Positions 6,588-14,384 of a stretch of 25,836 nt of DNA are shown one piece after another. The stretch comes from a virus, in the IMG/VR virus record IMGVR_UViG_3300031539_000278, positions 1 to 25,836 of that record, one strand, 5' to 3'. The notes under the pieces are model-generated. The model was not told the DNA's origin, searched no databases, and saw only the letters and a program-made list of their open reading frames with translations. Every line of letters begins with the position of its first letter. The stretch's first letter is position 1. The translations under genes were made by a program, and so were the position numbers.

Positions 6588-9500
6588 ATGACGATACCGC
6601 ATTCACTCTTACAACACGGGGCTCGGCATGCCCCTTCTAATCTCTCGTACGCGGACGCGGCGAACCGGATAGCCGGAACAAACGAGTTGTCGTCTATTAC
6701 ACTGACCTCGGCCAATATAGGGCAGTACGCGGATCAGAGGGACGATGACAGCGTCTGGAAATTGACTGGAGTCGGACCCATTACTTGGCTGGCTGTCAGT
6801 GGTGGTGGTGGTGGTAGTGGAGACGTATCAAAGGTCGGGACTCCTGTCGATAACCAAGTCGGAGTCTGGACGGGAGACGGGACTATCGAGGGGACCACCG
6901 GGTTGACATATGACGGAACCAATCTCGGAATTACCGGAAATATCGTACTATCTGGCACAGTCGATGGGATTGACATCGCGACGGATGTTGCGGCCAACAC
7001 CTCCGCACGGCATGCCCGGTCTCACGCCATCACTTCTACATCAGATCATACTGCTGGGAATTGGAAAGTAATCCACACAAATGGATCTGGTCAGGTGATC
7101 GAACTACCGTTGGAGGCAGAGGGAAAAGTGCTGACCTGCCATGGTGTGGCAGCGGCACCTACTTTCGAAACCCCCGCTGTAGGAAAATCTGAGAGCACCT
7201 ATGACGAGACCCAAAGTGCTGGCATCATGGCTGGGGGCGCGGTCACTGACAATCTCGATGGCACGGTTGATATCGCGGTGCTGGATGTGATCCTCAAAAC
7301 TACAGCCTCACCCACCGGGGTCAATGCGATTTTCTCCGCAGAGAACGGTAACCAGATCGCAGCCGAAACAGGTTTGACGTTCACTGACGGGACGATAAAT
7401 TATATCCTGATAAACTACAACGCTGGTTCACCAACGGTTACCTCGTCGGTGACCGATACGTCCAACGGGTACAACATCATTAAACACTCCTGTGTATTCC
7501 GAGAGGGGACCACGCTGGACATTCTCCGCTGCGGACACCGAGTTGAGGATCTTGGGCACAGAGTAGATCTACACCACACATTAGAGTCACCATTACATTT
7601 TGTTTCTGGGGGTACGGTCACTGCGACTGGCACGCGAAATATTGCGATTAGCGCGGGTTTAATGTACTACGGGCTCAATGACCTCACGTCCGATGCGATT
7701 GACACGTCCGTAGCAGACACGTTCGAATACTACTATTACAACGGATCAGCTTGGGTAGAGTCAAGCCAGACCCAAATAGATAATTTACAGTACAACGACA
7801 CTTCATCAGGGCTGGCAACTCTATCTAATTCGCAATACGGGGTGCATTGGGTATACAAGGGTAGCAATGGTAGTACTTACGTGCTCTACGGGCAGGGTAG
7901 CTACACGCTATCGGAGGCTCAAACGTTATCGCCGCCTTCTACTTTGCCAGTTCACGTATTGAATTTTGGGTCTATCAGAGCGAAAATAATCATAGCGAAA
8001 AGTGCATCGGCTTTTACTGAGATCGACATGCTGAACGAACAGCAGTTTATCGGTTCCACCCCCGCAAACCACAACGATCTGGGAGGGATTCAGGGCGGCG
8101 CTGCCGCCAATTATTATCACGTTCTACAGGCAAATTTGACACCAGCAAATGCGGCACTGATTACGGGAGTGCAGGCGGCTGGCACGGGTTCGTCGGATGC
8201 GTTTGCACTGGCTGATCACATCCATCAAATACAGCACAGCATATCAGACAATGCTCTGGTTACTATGGACGAAACAGCTAATAACGGGGAGTATGCACAG
8301 TTCACGACGTCGGGCCTAAAGGGTCGGACCGTCGCTGAGTTGAGGTCTGATTTGAACCTGCCGACTGGCGCGAACAAACTGAATGCGACGGCGGCACCTA
8401 CGGCCAACGACGACTCAGCGGATACAAGCGGCAATGGGGTTTTCTCAGTAGGGTCGTTATGGATCGACGTAACAGGCGATGAGGCGTATCGATGTGTAGA
8501 TGCTACGCCAACGACGGCGGTTTGGGTAAAAACCACGCTTGACACAGGGGAGTTAGCGACAATCGCGGTCACGGGTGCAACGGGAGATTTGATCGGAACC
8601 ATCACTGGGAGCCAAATATCCTCTAATACTGTCGCCTATGCAAATATACAACAAGTAAGTGCAACGGATCGGCTGCTTGGAAGAGATTCTGCTGGTGCGG
8701 GAAATATCGAGGAAATCACCCCCACCGCGCTTCGGACAATGATTGGTGTGGCGGATGGGGCGGACGTGACTGGTAGCAACGCCCCGCAGGCGCACAAGGA
8801 CAGTCACGATCCAGAAGACGGGTCGGATGCCGTGGATACCGCAGCGGCGGCAGAAATCGCCGGGGTTCAGGCGGCGGCGGTGGGAACGTCTCACTCACTA
8901 GCCCGTGCGGACCACGCACACCAAATCCAGCACGGAATCACGGACAACCATCTTGTCACGGTGGACGGGTCGATTGTCTCCGGCGATTTCGCCAAATTTA
9001 CTGCCGATGGCCTCGAAGGCCGAAGCGTTGCTGAGATGCAGTCGGACCTTGGGATTGGTGGGGGAGCGGTTGATTCGGTCTTTTCCCGAACTGGCGCTGT
9101 GGTTGCGACAGCGTCCGACTATGACATTACTCAAATTGATTTTTCAGCCACAGCAAGGATTGCTGGCCGTGTAACGGCTGGAGCTGGACTCGCCGAGGAA
9201 CTGACCAAGGCGCAGGTATTGTCGTTTCTTAACGTCGAAGACGGTGCGGACGTAACGGATTCTAGCAACGTTGCTACGGCAGGTGCGATAATGAAGTCCC
9301 TGGTCACGACCAAGGGGGACATAATCGCTGCCACGGATAGTGCCACTCCAGCACGTCTGGGCGTTGGCACGAACGACTACGTTCTCACTGCGGACTCGGC
9401 CCAGGCTACGGGGATGAAGTGGGCGGCGGCGGAAGGTGGCGGGTCCTTGGAAGACGCCTACGATGCGGAGCCAGGGGTACAGAGAGTGGTCACCGTAGAT

Positions 9501-10838
9501 GACGAGGACTTCTCTTTGATCCTGGACCCAGCAACGGGGGAAATACGGGCCTTTAAAGTTTCCGCACCCGTCGAGGCGTATTCTGGGGTATGGACAGCCA
9601 GGGCCGCGTCGGAAGCGAATGGTTGGCAAGCTGTAACGTATGGGAACGGACTGTTTGTTGCGGTGTCATCCGATGGCACGAACCGGGTGATGACTTCGCC
9701 GGACGGAATAACCTGGACAGCCAGGGCCGCGTCGGAAGCGAATGCTTGGCGCTCGGTAACGTACGGGAACGGACTGTTTGTTGCAGTTGCATCCTCTGGC
9801 ACAAATAGGGTGATGACTTCGCCGGACGGAATAACCTGGACAGCCAGGGCCGCGTCGGAAGCGAATGGTTGGTACGAGGTAACATATGGGAACGGACTGT
9901 TTGTTGCGGTGTCATACGATGGCACGAACCGGGTGATGACTTCGCCGGACGGAATAACCTGGACAGCCAGGGCCGCGTCGGAAGCGAATACCTGGCGCGC
10001 GGTAACGTACGGGAACGGACTGTTTGTTGCGGTGTCATACGATGGCACGAACCGGGTGATGACTTCGCCGGACGGAATAACCTGGACAGCCAGGGCCGCG
10101 TCGGAAGCGAATACCTGGCGCGCGGTAACGTACGGGAACGGACTGTTTGTTGCGGTGTCATCCGATGGCACGAGCCGGGTGATGACTTCGCCCTACGTCG
10201 GGCCCAGCTACTGTATGTTCTCCAACGATAACGGGGCGGGGGTGGCACTGTCAGCTTCCCTGGTATCTGCGCAGATCGGCACCACTGAAGGTTTCGGGAT
10301 CGCGGGCACTCTGGCTGTAGATTCCAACGCGGCCAACACGGTTTCTATTTTGGAACTTGAGAACACGGCTGGCTCTATTAACGTCTTCCGAACGGACGAG
10401 ACCCCAGAATCTTCGGTCACGGCGGGGATCGCGTCGCTGGCGCTGGACGGCACGGGCGGCGTTGGATACATCAAAAAGACGGGCACAGGAAATACTGGGT
10501 GGTTGCCATTAACAACAGGGACTAGAAATATAAAGAACATCACAGTCGTCTCCACCTCGACGGCCAATGTCGCGGCAACGGATGAAATCATCCACGTCAC
10601 CAGAACGACGGCGGGCGTATGCACTCTCACTGTCCCCAGCGCACTTCTTGCCGCTTCGGCCAACGAGGGGATGGTTTTCACGGTGAAGGACGCGGGCTTT
10701 AACGCTTCCACATACACAATCACGATAGCAACCCAGGGGACGGAGACAATCGACGGGTCGACGAGCGACTACACAATCGAAACGGACGGGGCGGCGGTAA
10801 GATTTCAGATTTCCAGTGGCAACTTGGTAACGATATAG
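6588..10838 (+). CDS. Large tail fibre / receptor-binding protein with beta-propeller repeats
   Basis: This gene encodes 1416 residues. I chose ATG 6588 over an upstream in-frame ATG at 6549 because GGAGGGA lies just before it and because the N-terminus then aligns with the protein at 4375. Domains in order: shared attachment module (about residues 1-66), a GGGGGS-type linker near 75, a long beta-rich shaft, two copies of a module with the D-H-x-H-Q-I-Q-H motif (His 544/546 and 776/778), a fibre-type VFSRTGAVVATASDYD segment near 830, five 41-residue repeats (1002-1206) with Asp-box motifs (S-P-D-G-I-T-W), and a 210-residue C-terminal beta domain. It should project from the baseplate and bind the host surface. 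No intramolecular chaperone motif was recognised. Size and repeats make misassembly across the repeats possible. Confidence 0.8.
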   Translation: MTIPHSLLQHGARHAPSNLSYADAANRIAGTNELSSITLTSANIGQYADQRDDDSVWKLTGVGPITWLAVSGGGGGSGDVSKVGTPVDNQVGVWTGDGTIEGTTGLTYDGTNLGITGNIVLSGTVDGIDIATDVAANTSARHARSHAITSTSDHTAGNWKVIHTNGSGQVIELPLEAEGKVLTCHGVAAAPTFETPAVGKSESTYDETQSAGIMAGGAVTDNLDGTVDIAVLDVILKTTASPTGVNAIFSAENGNQIAAETGLTFTDGTINYILINYNAGSPTVTSSVTDTSNGYNIIKHSCVFREGTTLDILRCGHRVEDLGHRVDLHHTLESPLHFVSGGTVTATGTRNIAISAGLMYYGLNDLTSDAIDTSVADTFEYYYYNGSAWVESSQTQIDNLQYNDTSSGLATLSNSQYGVHWVYKGSNGSTYVLYGQGSYTLSEAQTLSPPSTLPVHVLNFGSIRAKIIIAKSASAFTEIDMLNEQQFIGSTPANHNDLGGIQGGAAANYYHVLQANLTPANAALITGVQAAGTGSSDAFALADHIHQIQHSISDNALVTMDETANNGEYAQFTTSGLKGRTVAELRSDLNLPTGANKLNATAAPTANDDSADTSGNGVFSVGSLWIDVTGDEAYRCVDATPTTAVWVKTTLDTGELATIAVTGATGDLIGTITGSQISSNTVAYANIQQVSATDRLLGRDSAGAGNIEEITPTALRTMIGVADGADVTGSNAPQAHKDSHDPEDGSDAVDTAAAAEIAGVQAAAVGTSHSLARADHAHQIQHGITDNHLVTVDGSIVSGDFAKFTADGLEGRSVAEMQSDLGIGGGAVDSVFSRTGAVVATASDYDITQIDFSATARIAGRVTAGAGLAEELTKAQVLSFLNVEDGADVTDSSNVATAGAIMKSLVTTKGDIIAATDSATPARLGVGTNDYVLTADSAQATGMKWAAAEGGGSLEDAYDAEPGVQRVVTVDDEDFSLILDPATGEIRAFKVSAPVEAYSGVWTARAASEANGWQAVTYGNGLFVAVSSDGTNRVMTSPDGITWTARAASEANAWRSVTYGNGLFVAVASSGTNRVMTSPDGITWTARAASEANGWYEVTYGNGLFVAVSYDGTNRVMTSPDGITWTARAASEANTWRAVTYGNGLFVAVSYDGTNRVMTSPDGITWTARAASEANTWRAVTYGNGLFVAVSSDGTSRVMTSPYVGPSYCMFSNDNGAGVALSASLVSAQIGTTEGFGIAGTLAVDSNAANTVSILELENTAGSINVFRTDETPESSVTAGIASLALDGTGGVGYIKKTGTGNTGWLPLTTGTRNIKNITVVSTSTANVAATDEIIHVTRTTAGVCTLTVPSALLAASANEGMVFTVKDAGFNASTYTITIATQGTETIDGSTSDYTIETDGAAVRFQISSGNLVTI
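9591..10205 (+). repeat. Five 123-bp tandem repeats coding beta-propeller blades
   Basis: Units begin at 9591, 9714, 9837, 9960 and 10083, each 123 bp (41 codons), and most bases are identical. The protein unit starts W-T-A-R-A-A-S-E-A-N, carries TYGNGLFVAV and ends MTSPDGIT, so the junction makes an Asp-box (S-P-D-G-I-T-W), the signature of BNR/sialidase-type propeller blades. The last unit loses the DGIT end. Differences cluster in two spots: the codons around W (GWQA, AWRS, GWYE, TWRA, TWRA) and the loop before DGTN (SS, AS, SY, SY, SS). Confidence 0.95.
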
Positions 10839-10847
10839 GAGGTTGAT

Positions 10848-11234
10848 ATGGGATTCAAACGGAACACAAAAGACAAATACGGCAACGACCAACCCGAGCA
10901 GTACGTTCGGGTTGCGGCAATAACGGTGGACTACCGATCCAAGCGTGTGGCCGTAGAACTGGAGCACTACTCCAGCGTCCAGGCCAGGGTGGAGAACCGC
11001 CCAGGCATCAACTCTACCCAAATATTCATGGGCGATGACTTTGAAGAAAAGTTCGGAGAAGAAAAATTGAAGCCGAAGGACAAAAGTCTCGCCATTGCCG
11101 TCTACAACGCAGTGGTGGAGAGGTATGAGGCGGATGGGGAGATCATCATCAACGTAGAGGACCCGGAACCAGACCCAGACCCAGACCCGGAACCCGTCGT
11201 AAAAAACCTTAGTCGAAGCAGCAAACGTAGATAG
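10848..11234 (+). CDS. Small hypothetical tail-region protein with acidic Pro-rich tail
   Basis: This is a 128-residue protein with a strong AGGAGG ribosome site that overlaps the stop codon of the fibre gene, giving a spacing of about five bases to ATG 10848. The first 95 residues are mixed alpha/beta and charged, with EYVRVAAITVDYRSKRVAVELEHY-like strands (seen as VRVAAITVDY and VAVELEHYSS) and a helix around AIAVYNAVVERYEA. It then runs into an acidic proline-rich stretch, PEPDPDPDPEP (about residues 106-116), and a basic end, SRSSKRR. I do not recognise the family. Its position between the main fibre and the collar protein suggests a fibre-associated or assembly role, which is inference only. 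No cysteine or signal peptide is present. Confidence 0.7.
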   Translation: MGFKRNTKDKYGNDQPEQYVRVAAITVDYRSKRVAVELEHYSSVQARVENRPGINSTQIFMGDDFEEKFGEEKLKPKDKSLAIAVYNAVVERYEADGEIIINVEDPEPDPDPDPEPVVKNLSRSSKRR

Positions 11235-11255
11235 GCAGGACGAAAGAAGGCTAAA

Positions 11256-12059
11256 ATGAAAAATCTGTACACAGCATTTCCCGGACGGTCCACGGCCCCC
11301 GGTGCGGGGTACCCCTACGGGTCGGCGAAAAACGTCGTAACAGCGGGAGACGGGACGGGCACCCCCTGGACCAAGAGTATTGTTGACGACATCTATGGGT
11401 TTTTCTCCCGAGGTATGGCGCTCGCGGGCCTCACCCCGACCAACAACAGCGACACCTCCCTGGCTTCGCAGATACATGATTCCCTCCGGCTGACTTGTGG
11501 CTACCCGGGCATGGTGGTCATGCACCACATGACGACCATCCCGACGGGTATCCGATTGCTAAACCTGGAGGGACAAGGGGTCCTAGTTTCTGCCTACCCC
11601 GCCCTGGCCGCCGCTTGTTATGTGGGCGACCCAAACAATCCCGCAGCGGGGGCGTACTACAAAGCGGACGACGCGCTGGGGGCGGTCCGAAATACCGCCG
11701 GGGTATATTTGATCCTCCCAGATTTCCGGGGCCGCTTCGCAAGAGGTGAGGACATAGGGGCCACCGTAGACCCTGATGGCGCGAGCCGCTTGCTGGGGGA
11801 TGGGCAGGCGGACGCCTTACAAAAGCACAACCATGTTATTCTCGGGCCTGGAGCCTTTAAAACTGACTCCCATGGGGACCCCGCTGGAGCATACAACGTG
11901 CCCCTTTCCGTGGGGGCATCCTCAGCTACCCTCGAAGCAAGTGCGGTACAAGTGGGCGAATCCATCAGTGGTAGCTATTCATCGATAACCGGCGTTGGCC
12001 GTGTGAGCACCGAAACCCGCCCCTCAAATGTTCAGGTCCAGTTTGCCGTGTGGTATTGA
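11256..12059 (+). CDS. Phage tail collar domain protein (short tail fibre type)
   Basis: This is a 267-residue protein starting at ATG 11256 after an AGAAGG site. The family signature is clear in the second half: LPDFRGRFARGEDIGATVDP (about residues 155-174), a DGASRLLGDGQADALQKHNH segment with an H-N-H motif, and the C-terminal TETRPSNVQVQFAVWY. These match the tail collar domain of short tail fibres such as T4 gp12-like and related phage proteins, where HxH pairs can hold metal in the trimer. The N-terminal part has FPGRSTAPGAG and GTPWTKSIVDDIYGFF, a common lead-in for such fibres. The gene ends next to the small membrane protein. A role in host attachment next to the main fibre is expected. 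Confidence 0.85.
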   Translation: MKNLYTAFPGRSTAPGAGYPYGSAKNVVTAGDGTGTPWTKSIVDDIYGFFSRGMALAGLTPTNNSDTSLASQIHDSLRLTCGYPGMVVMHHMTTIPTGIRLLNLEGQGVLVSAYPALAAACYVGDPNNPAAGAYYKADDALGAVRNTAGVYLILPDFRGRFARGEDIGATVDPDGASRLLGDGQADALQKHNHVILGPGAFKTDSHGDPAGAYNVPLSVGASSATLEASAVQVGESISGSYSSITGVGRVSTETRPSNVQVQFAVWY

Positions 12060-12061
12060 CA

Positions 12062-12277
12062 ATGACAGACGATACAATAACAAGGCTCTTCGACGAGATT
12101 GACAAGCTGAAAACGTTGATCGGCTCTCAGGGAACGGACATCGCTGTGATTAAAGTGCGACTCGATGCGATGCGATCGACGAGCTCTCTTGCCGGGGTCC
12201 CAATAAAGGACCTCGTCAAATTTGTGACGCTCATCCTCGCGGGGTTTGGAGTGGGGCAGGGGGTGACCCTTCTTTAG
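12062..12277 (+). CDS. Small one-pass membrane protein, XhlA-like candidate
   Basis: This 71-residue protein is read from ATG 12062. An in-frame GTG at 12050 exists but lies deeper inside the collar gene. The first half (DDTITRLFDEIDKLKTLIG ... IKVRLDAMRS) has coiled-coil-like spacing. A single hydrophobic segment, LVKFVTLILAGFGVGQGVTLL, ends the protein at about residues 51-71. 'Coiled coil then C-terminal membrane helix' is the layout of XhlA/holin-associated proteins that cooperate in lysis, so it could be the holin or a partner, but nothing in the sequence proves it. It is the last gene of the tail operon, and its stop codon interlocks with that of the opposing gene. A membrane tether for the tail is an alternative. 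Confidence 0.6.
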   Translation: MTDDTITRLFDEIDKLKTLIGSQGTDIAVIKVRLDAMRSTSSLAGVPIKDLVKFVTLILAGFGVGQGVTLL

Positions 12278-12597
12278 AGCAGTTGCGCCAGGAAATACCC
12301 GGCCCCTAGGCTCACCGTATGTATCAAAGCGGCTATGACGAAGACCCCTAGTTTCCTCCTCTTTTGGTTTCTCCGCGCCGCGTGGTGCTCAAATCCAAAG
12401 TTAGTGGTGTACCCGTGGCACATGGCAAAACGGATTAGATCGCCTACCCTCACGTTGTTGTAATCCGCGCGGATGATCAGCCTCGTGGCTCTTGTACCGA
12501 TCAGCTTTTCAACCTTTTCGTAGGGTACCCCGGTCGCGGTCCGCATCCTGTAAATGGTTTCAGCCAGCTGCTTCATTATGGCAATATCAACGTTCAT
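12274..12597 (-). CDS. Putative HTH protein with C-terminal membrane anchor
   Basis: This is a 107-residue protein, the last gene of the leftward operon, starting in an ATGA overlap with the 48-residue protein upstream. Residues about 10-62 (IYRMRTATGVPYEKVEKLIG ... NNVRVGDLIRFAMCHGY) fit the helix pattern of XRE/Cro-type HTH domains: a two-helix core followed by 'L-I-x-x-A-x-x-x-G-Y' as the last helix. Residues 72-82 are basic (ARRNQKRRK). Residues 84-106 form one membrane helix (GVFVIAALIHTVSLGAGYFL), so the N-terminal domain should face the cytoplasm. Its stop codon overlaps that of the opposite gene by 4 bp. It could be a membrane-tied regulator or, if the HTH reading is wrong, a holin-type protein. 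The HTH call is by pattern only. Confidence 0.55.
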   Translation of the reverse strand: MNVDIAIMKQLAETIYRMRTATGVPYEKVEKLIGTRATRLIIRADYNNVRVGDLIRFAMCHGYTTNFGFEHHAARRNQKRRKLGVFVIAALIHTVSLGAGYFLAQLL

Positions 12598-12740
12598 GTC
12601 CTACTGGGTCCCCCCTTTTTCCCCTGTATCCGTTCCTTCAGGATACGCGCTTCCTGCTCTCGTTTTTCCCTCCTAGCCCGGGCGATAGCGGGGATCCCGA
12701 GGGTAAACACTGTTCCTAGAATTTTCAGCAACCATCCCAT
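12594..12740 (-). CDS. 48-residue membrane protein with basic coiled tail
   Basis: This short ORF has a very strong ribosome site (GAGGAGG, six bases before ATG 12740) and ends in an ATGA overlap with the next gene; both support translation. It reads MGWLLKILGTVFTLGIPAI at the start, a membrane helix, then a charged helix (ARARREKREQEARILKERIQ) and a polar end (GGPSRT). It overlaps the end of the helicase gene by 16 bp. Single-helix proteins of this layout next to lysis genes are often holin or spanin-like, and the basic cytoplasmic tail fits holins. There is no lipobox, so it is not an outer-membrane spanin. Function remains unassigned. Confidence 0.65.
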   Translation of the reverse strand: MGWLLKILGTVFTLGIPAIARARREKREQEARILKERIQGKKGGPSRT

Positions 12741-14098
12741 TGATTCCTCCTCTTTTGATAGCTCCTAAGAGCGTTTAACAAAGCCCGTTGGCTGTTGTCC
12801 TTTGATTTCATCCGGTCACGAATCGCCTCGTCTACCGTATCGGCGGCGAGGACGTGGTGTACGCGCACGTTGCCCTCGACCCCCTGTCGATAGATCCGGC
12901 GGACCATTTGCAAATAATCCTCCAAGTTATCCGTCAACCCGTACCAAATCAAATCGTGGCCTCCCCCCTGGAGGTTGAGCCCGTGCGCCATCGATTGAGG
13001 GTGTCCCAACAAAATAGGTACCTCCCCCCGGTTCCACTTCGCGGCGATTTCATCACTCTTTTTCGCCGAGACGCCCGACCCGATGACCTCGGCCGACGGG
13101 TACTCCTTAAGCAGCACGTCCAGGTCTTGTCGGTAGTGGTAGGCGATTAGTACGGGTTTCCCCTGCAGCTCATCAACCAGGTCTCGCACGGCGTCCAGTT
13201 TGGCACTGTGGAGGGCTTTCGAGTCTCCCTCTACATACACGGCCCCGTTGGCCACTTGGCGGCACTTGCCATATGCCACGGCCTTGCTGGGCAGTAACAG
13301 GCCGACCCCCTCGATTTCGGCGAATAAGTCCCGCTCTAGTTCCTGGTACGTTTTCCGCGCCACCGGCGGGAGATCCACGAGTACTTCGTGCTCGATTAGG
13401 TCGGGCAGGTCCAGATAGTCCCCCACGTCGAGACGTATCACTAGGGGCTCAATTAGTTTTTTGATGGTATTCGCCGCCCATGGGTGCGGGACCCACTCAT
13501 GGAATCCCCTGTGGGATGCCGGGGTTCCAAAACGCGCCTTGAATCGGGTGATATTTTTCCCCAGGGCTTCTCCTCCGTCGAGAAGATAAATCTGGGAGTA
13601 CAGGTCTAGAACGCTTTTGGGGGAAGGGGTTCCCGTCAACTCAATTACCCGCGTGAATTTCCCGTGCTTCTTGATGGCCTTGAACCGCTTTGAAGACGGG
13701 TTTTTAAATTTGCTAGACTCGTCGATTATCAGGGTATCGAAGCGGGACAAGAGCTCGGGGTTTTCCAGGAGCCAGAAAATATTCTCGCAGTTCAAGAGGT
13801 AGAGGTCCGCCTCCGAAGCGGCGCGGGTTTCCTTGTTCGGGCCGTGCAAGAGCACACATTTTAGATGGCGGAAGTTGTCCCACTTTTTTATCTCGTTTGG
13901 CCAAACGGAGTAACACACGCGCAGCGGGGCGATTACCAGAGCCCTTGTTATGTACCCCTCCCGCCACCACAGCCGGTCGAGGTAATCGAGGGTTGCGGCG
14001 GTCTTCCCGAGGCCGGGGTCCGCGAAAATCCCCGCGCTGTCTTGAGACAAGGCGAAATCGCAGATCGCCCGCTGGTAGTCGTGGGGCTTATAGATCAT
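12725..14098 (-). CDS. SNF2-type superfamily 2 DNA helicase
   Basis: This protein is 457 residues from ATG 14098; a longer in-frame start at 14143 would overlap the nuclease gene by 56 bp. The chosen start gives the common MIYKPHDYQ opening. Helicase motifs seen: Q/I region YQRAI, Walker A ADPGLGKTAAT (29-33), motif II LIIDESSKFKN (near 124), motif III ELTGTPSPKS, motif V SMAHGLNLQGGGHDLIWY and motif VI QMVRRIYRQG. SNF2-type helicases of phages remodel DNA during replication or recombination. The pairing VRR-NUC then SNF2 helicase is a known phage replication module, so the two probably act together. It follows the nuclease with an 11-bp overlap (translational coupling). There is no sign of a broken motif. 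Confidence 0.93.
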   Translation of the reverse strand: MIYKPHDYQRAICDFALSQDSAGIFADPGLGKTAATLDYLDRLWWREGYITRALVIAPLRVCYSVWPNEIKKWDNFRHLKCVLLHGPNKETRAASEADLYLLNCENIFWLLENPELLSRFDTLIIDESSKFKNPSSKRFKAIKKHGKFTRVIELTGTPSPKSVLDLYSQIYLLDGGEALGKNITRFKARFGTPASHRGFHEWVPHPWAANTIKKLIEPLVIRLDVGDYLDLPDLIEHEVLVDLPPVARKTYQELERDLFAEIEGVGLLLPSKAVAYGKCRQVANGAVYVEGDSKALHSAKLDAVRDLVDELQGKPVLIAYHYRQDLDVLLKEYPSAEVIGSGVSAKKSDEIAAKWNRGEVPILLGHPQSMAHGLNLQGGGHDLIWYGLTDNLEDYLQMVRRIYRQGVEGNVRVHHVLAADTVDEAIRDRMKSKDNSQRALLNALRSYQKRRNQWDGC

Positions 14099-14384
14099 CG
14101 GAGGGATCGAGTATATCGCAGGTTGTGGCCCACAGGATCGCATCTAACACGTTGTTTTGTACCGAGGCATGCGCTCCCCTTGCTCTCAACTCTTTGATTT
14201 TGGCCGCTTGCCCTGGGCGGACGCGCCCCCCGGGGCGTTTGAATTCAATAAAGGCTACGGTACCCTTTTTGGAAACCGCCATTCGGTCGGGCCAGTGGGT
14301 CACCTCCAATTTGACAACATCCCAGCCCCAAGCCCTTAACCGTTTGACAGTCTCCCTCTCAATGGGGTTCTCTAACTGGCCCAC
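14088..14384 (-). CDS. VRR-NUC domain nuclease
   Basis: The chosen GTG 14384 gives 98 residues, with AAAGGA about eight bases upstream. A GTG at 14435 would give 115 residues. The VRR-NUC fold is recognised from ENPIERETVKRLRAWGWDVVKLE, WPDRMAVSKKGTVAFIEFKRPGG and QAAKIKELRARGA. The active-site residues of this PD-(D/E)xK family are visible as the P-D-R aspartate, the E-F-K pair and the Gln of the RPGQA segment. The family cleaves DNA at structures such as flaps and junctions, and here it most likely works with the adjoining SNF2 helicase. It overlaps the small MerR-like gene by 13 bp and the helicase by 11 bp. Length is normal for a stand-alone VRR-NUC protein. Confidence 0.9.
   Translation of the reverse strand: MGQLENPIERETVKRLRAWGWDVVKLEVTHWPDRMAVSKKGTVAFIEFKRPGGRVRPGQAAKIKELRARGAHASVQNNVLDAILWATTCDILDPSDDL

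Noticed and set aside
9591-10205. Diversity-generating retroelement variable region
   Set aside because: The variation between blades looked like one at first, but no reverse transcriptase, template repeat or adenine-biased changes are visible in this window. The differences are not limited to A positions.
9458-10248. Long antisense ORFs (up to 237 codons) across the propeller repeats
   Set aside because: The repeat unit is 123 bp, a multiple of three without stops in these frames, so the open antisense frames are copies of one stop-free unit. They lack ribosome sites and lie opposite a clear coding gene.
12277-12330. Bidirectional terminator between the convergent operons
   Set aside because: No GC-rich stem with a T-run was found; the convergent coding regions overlap by four bases, leaving no room between them.
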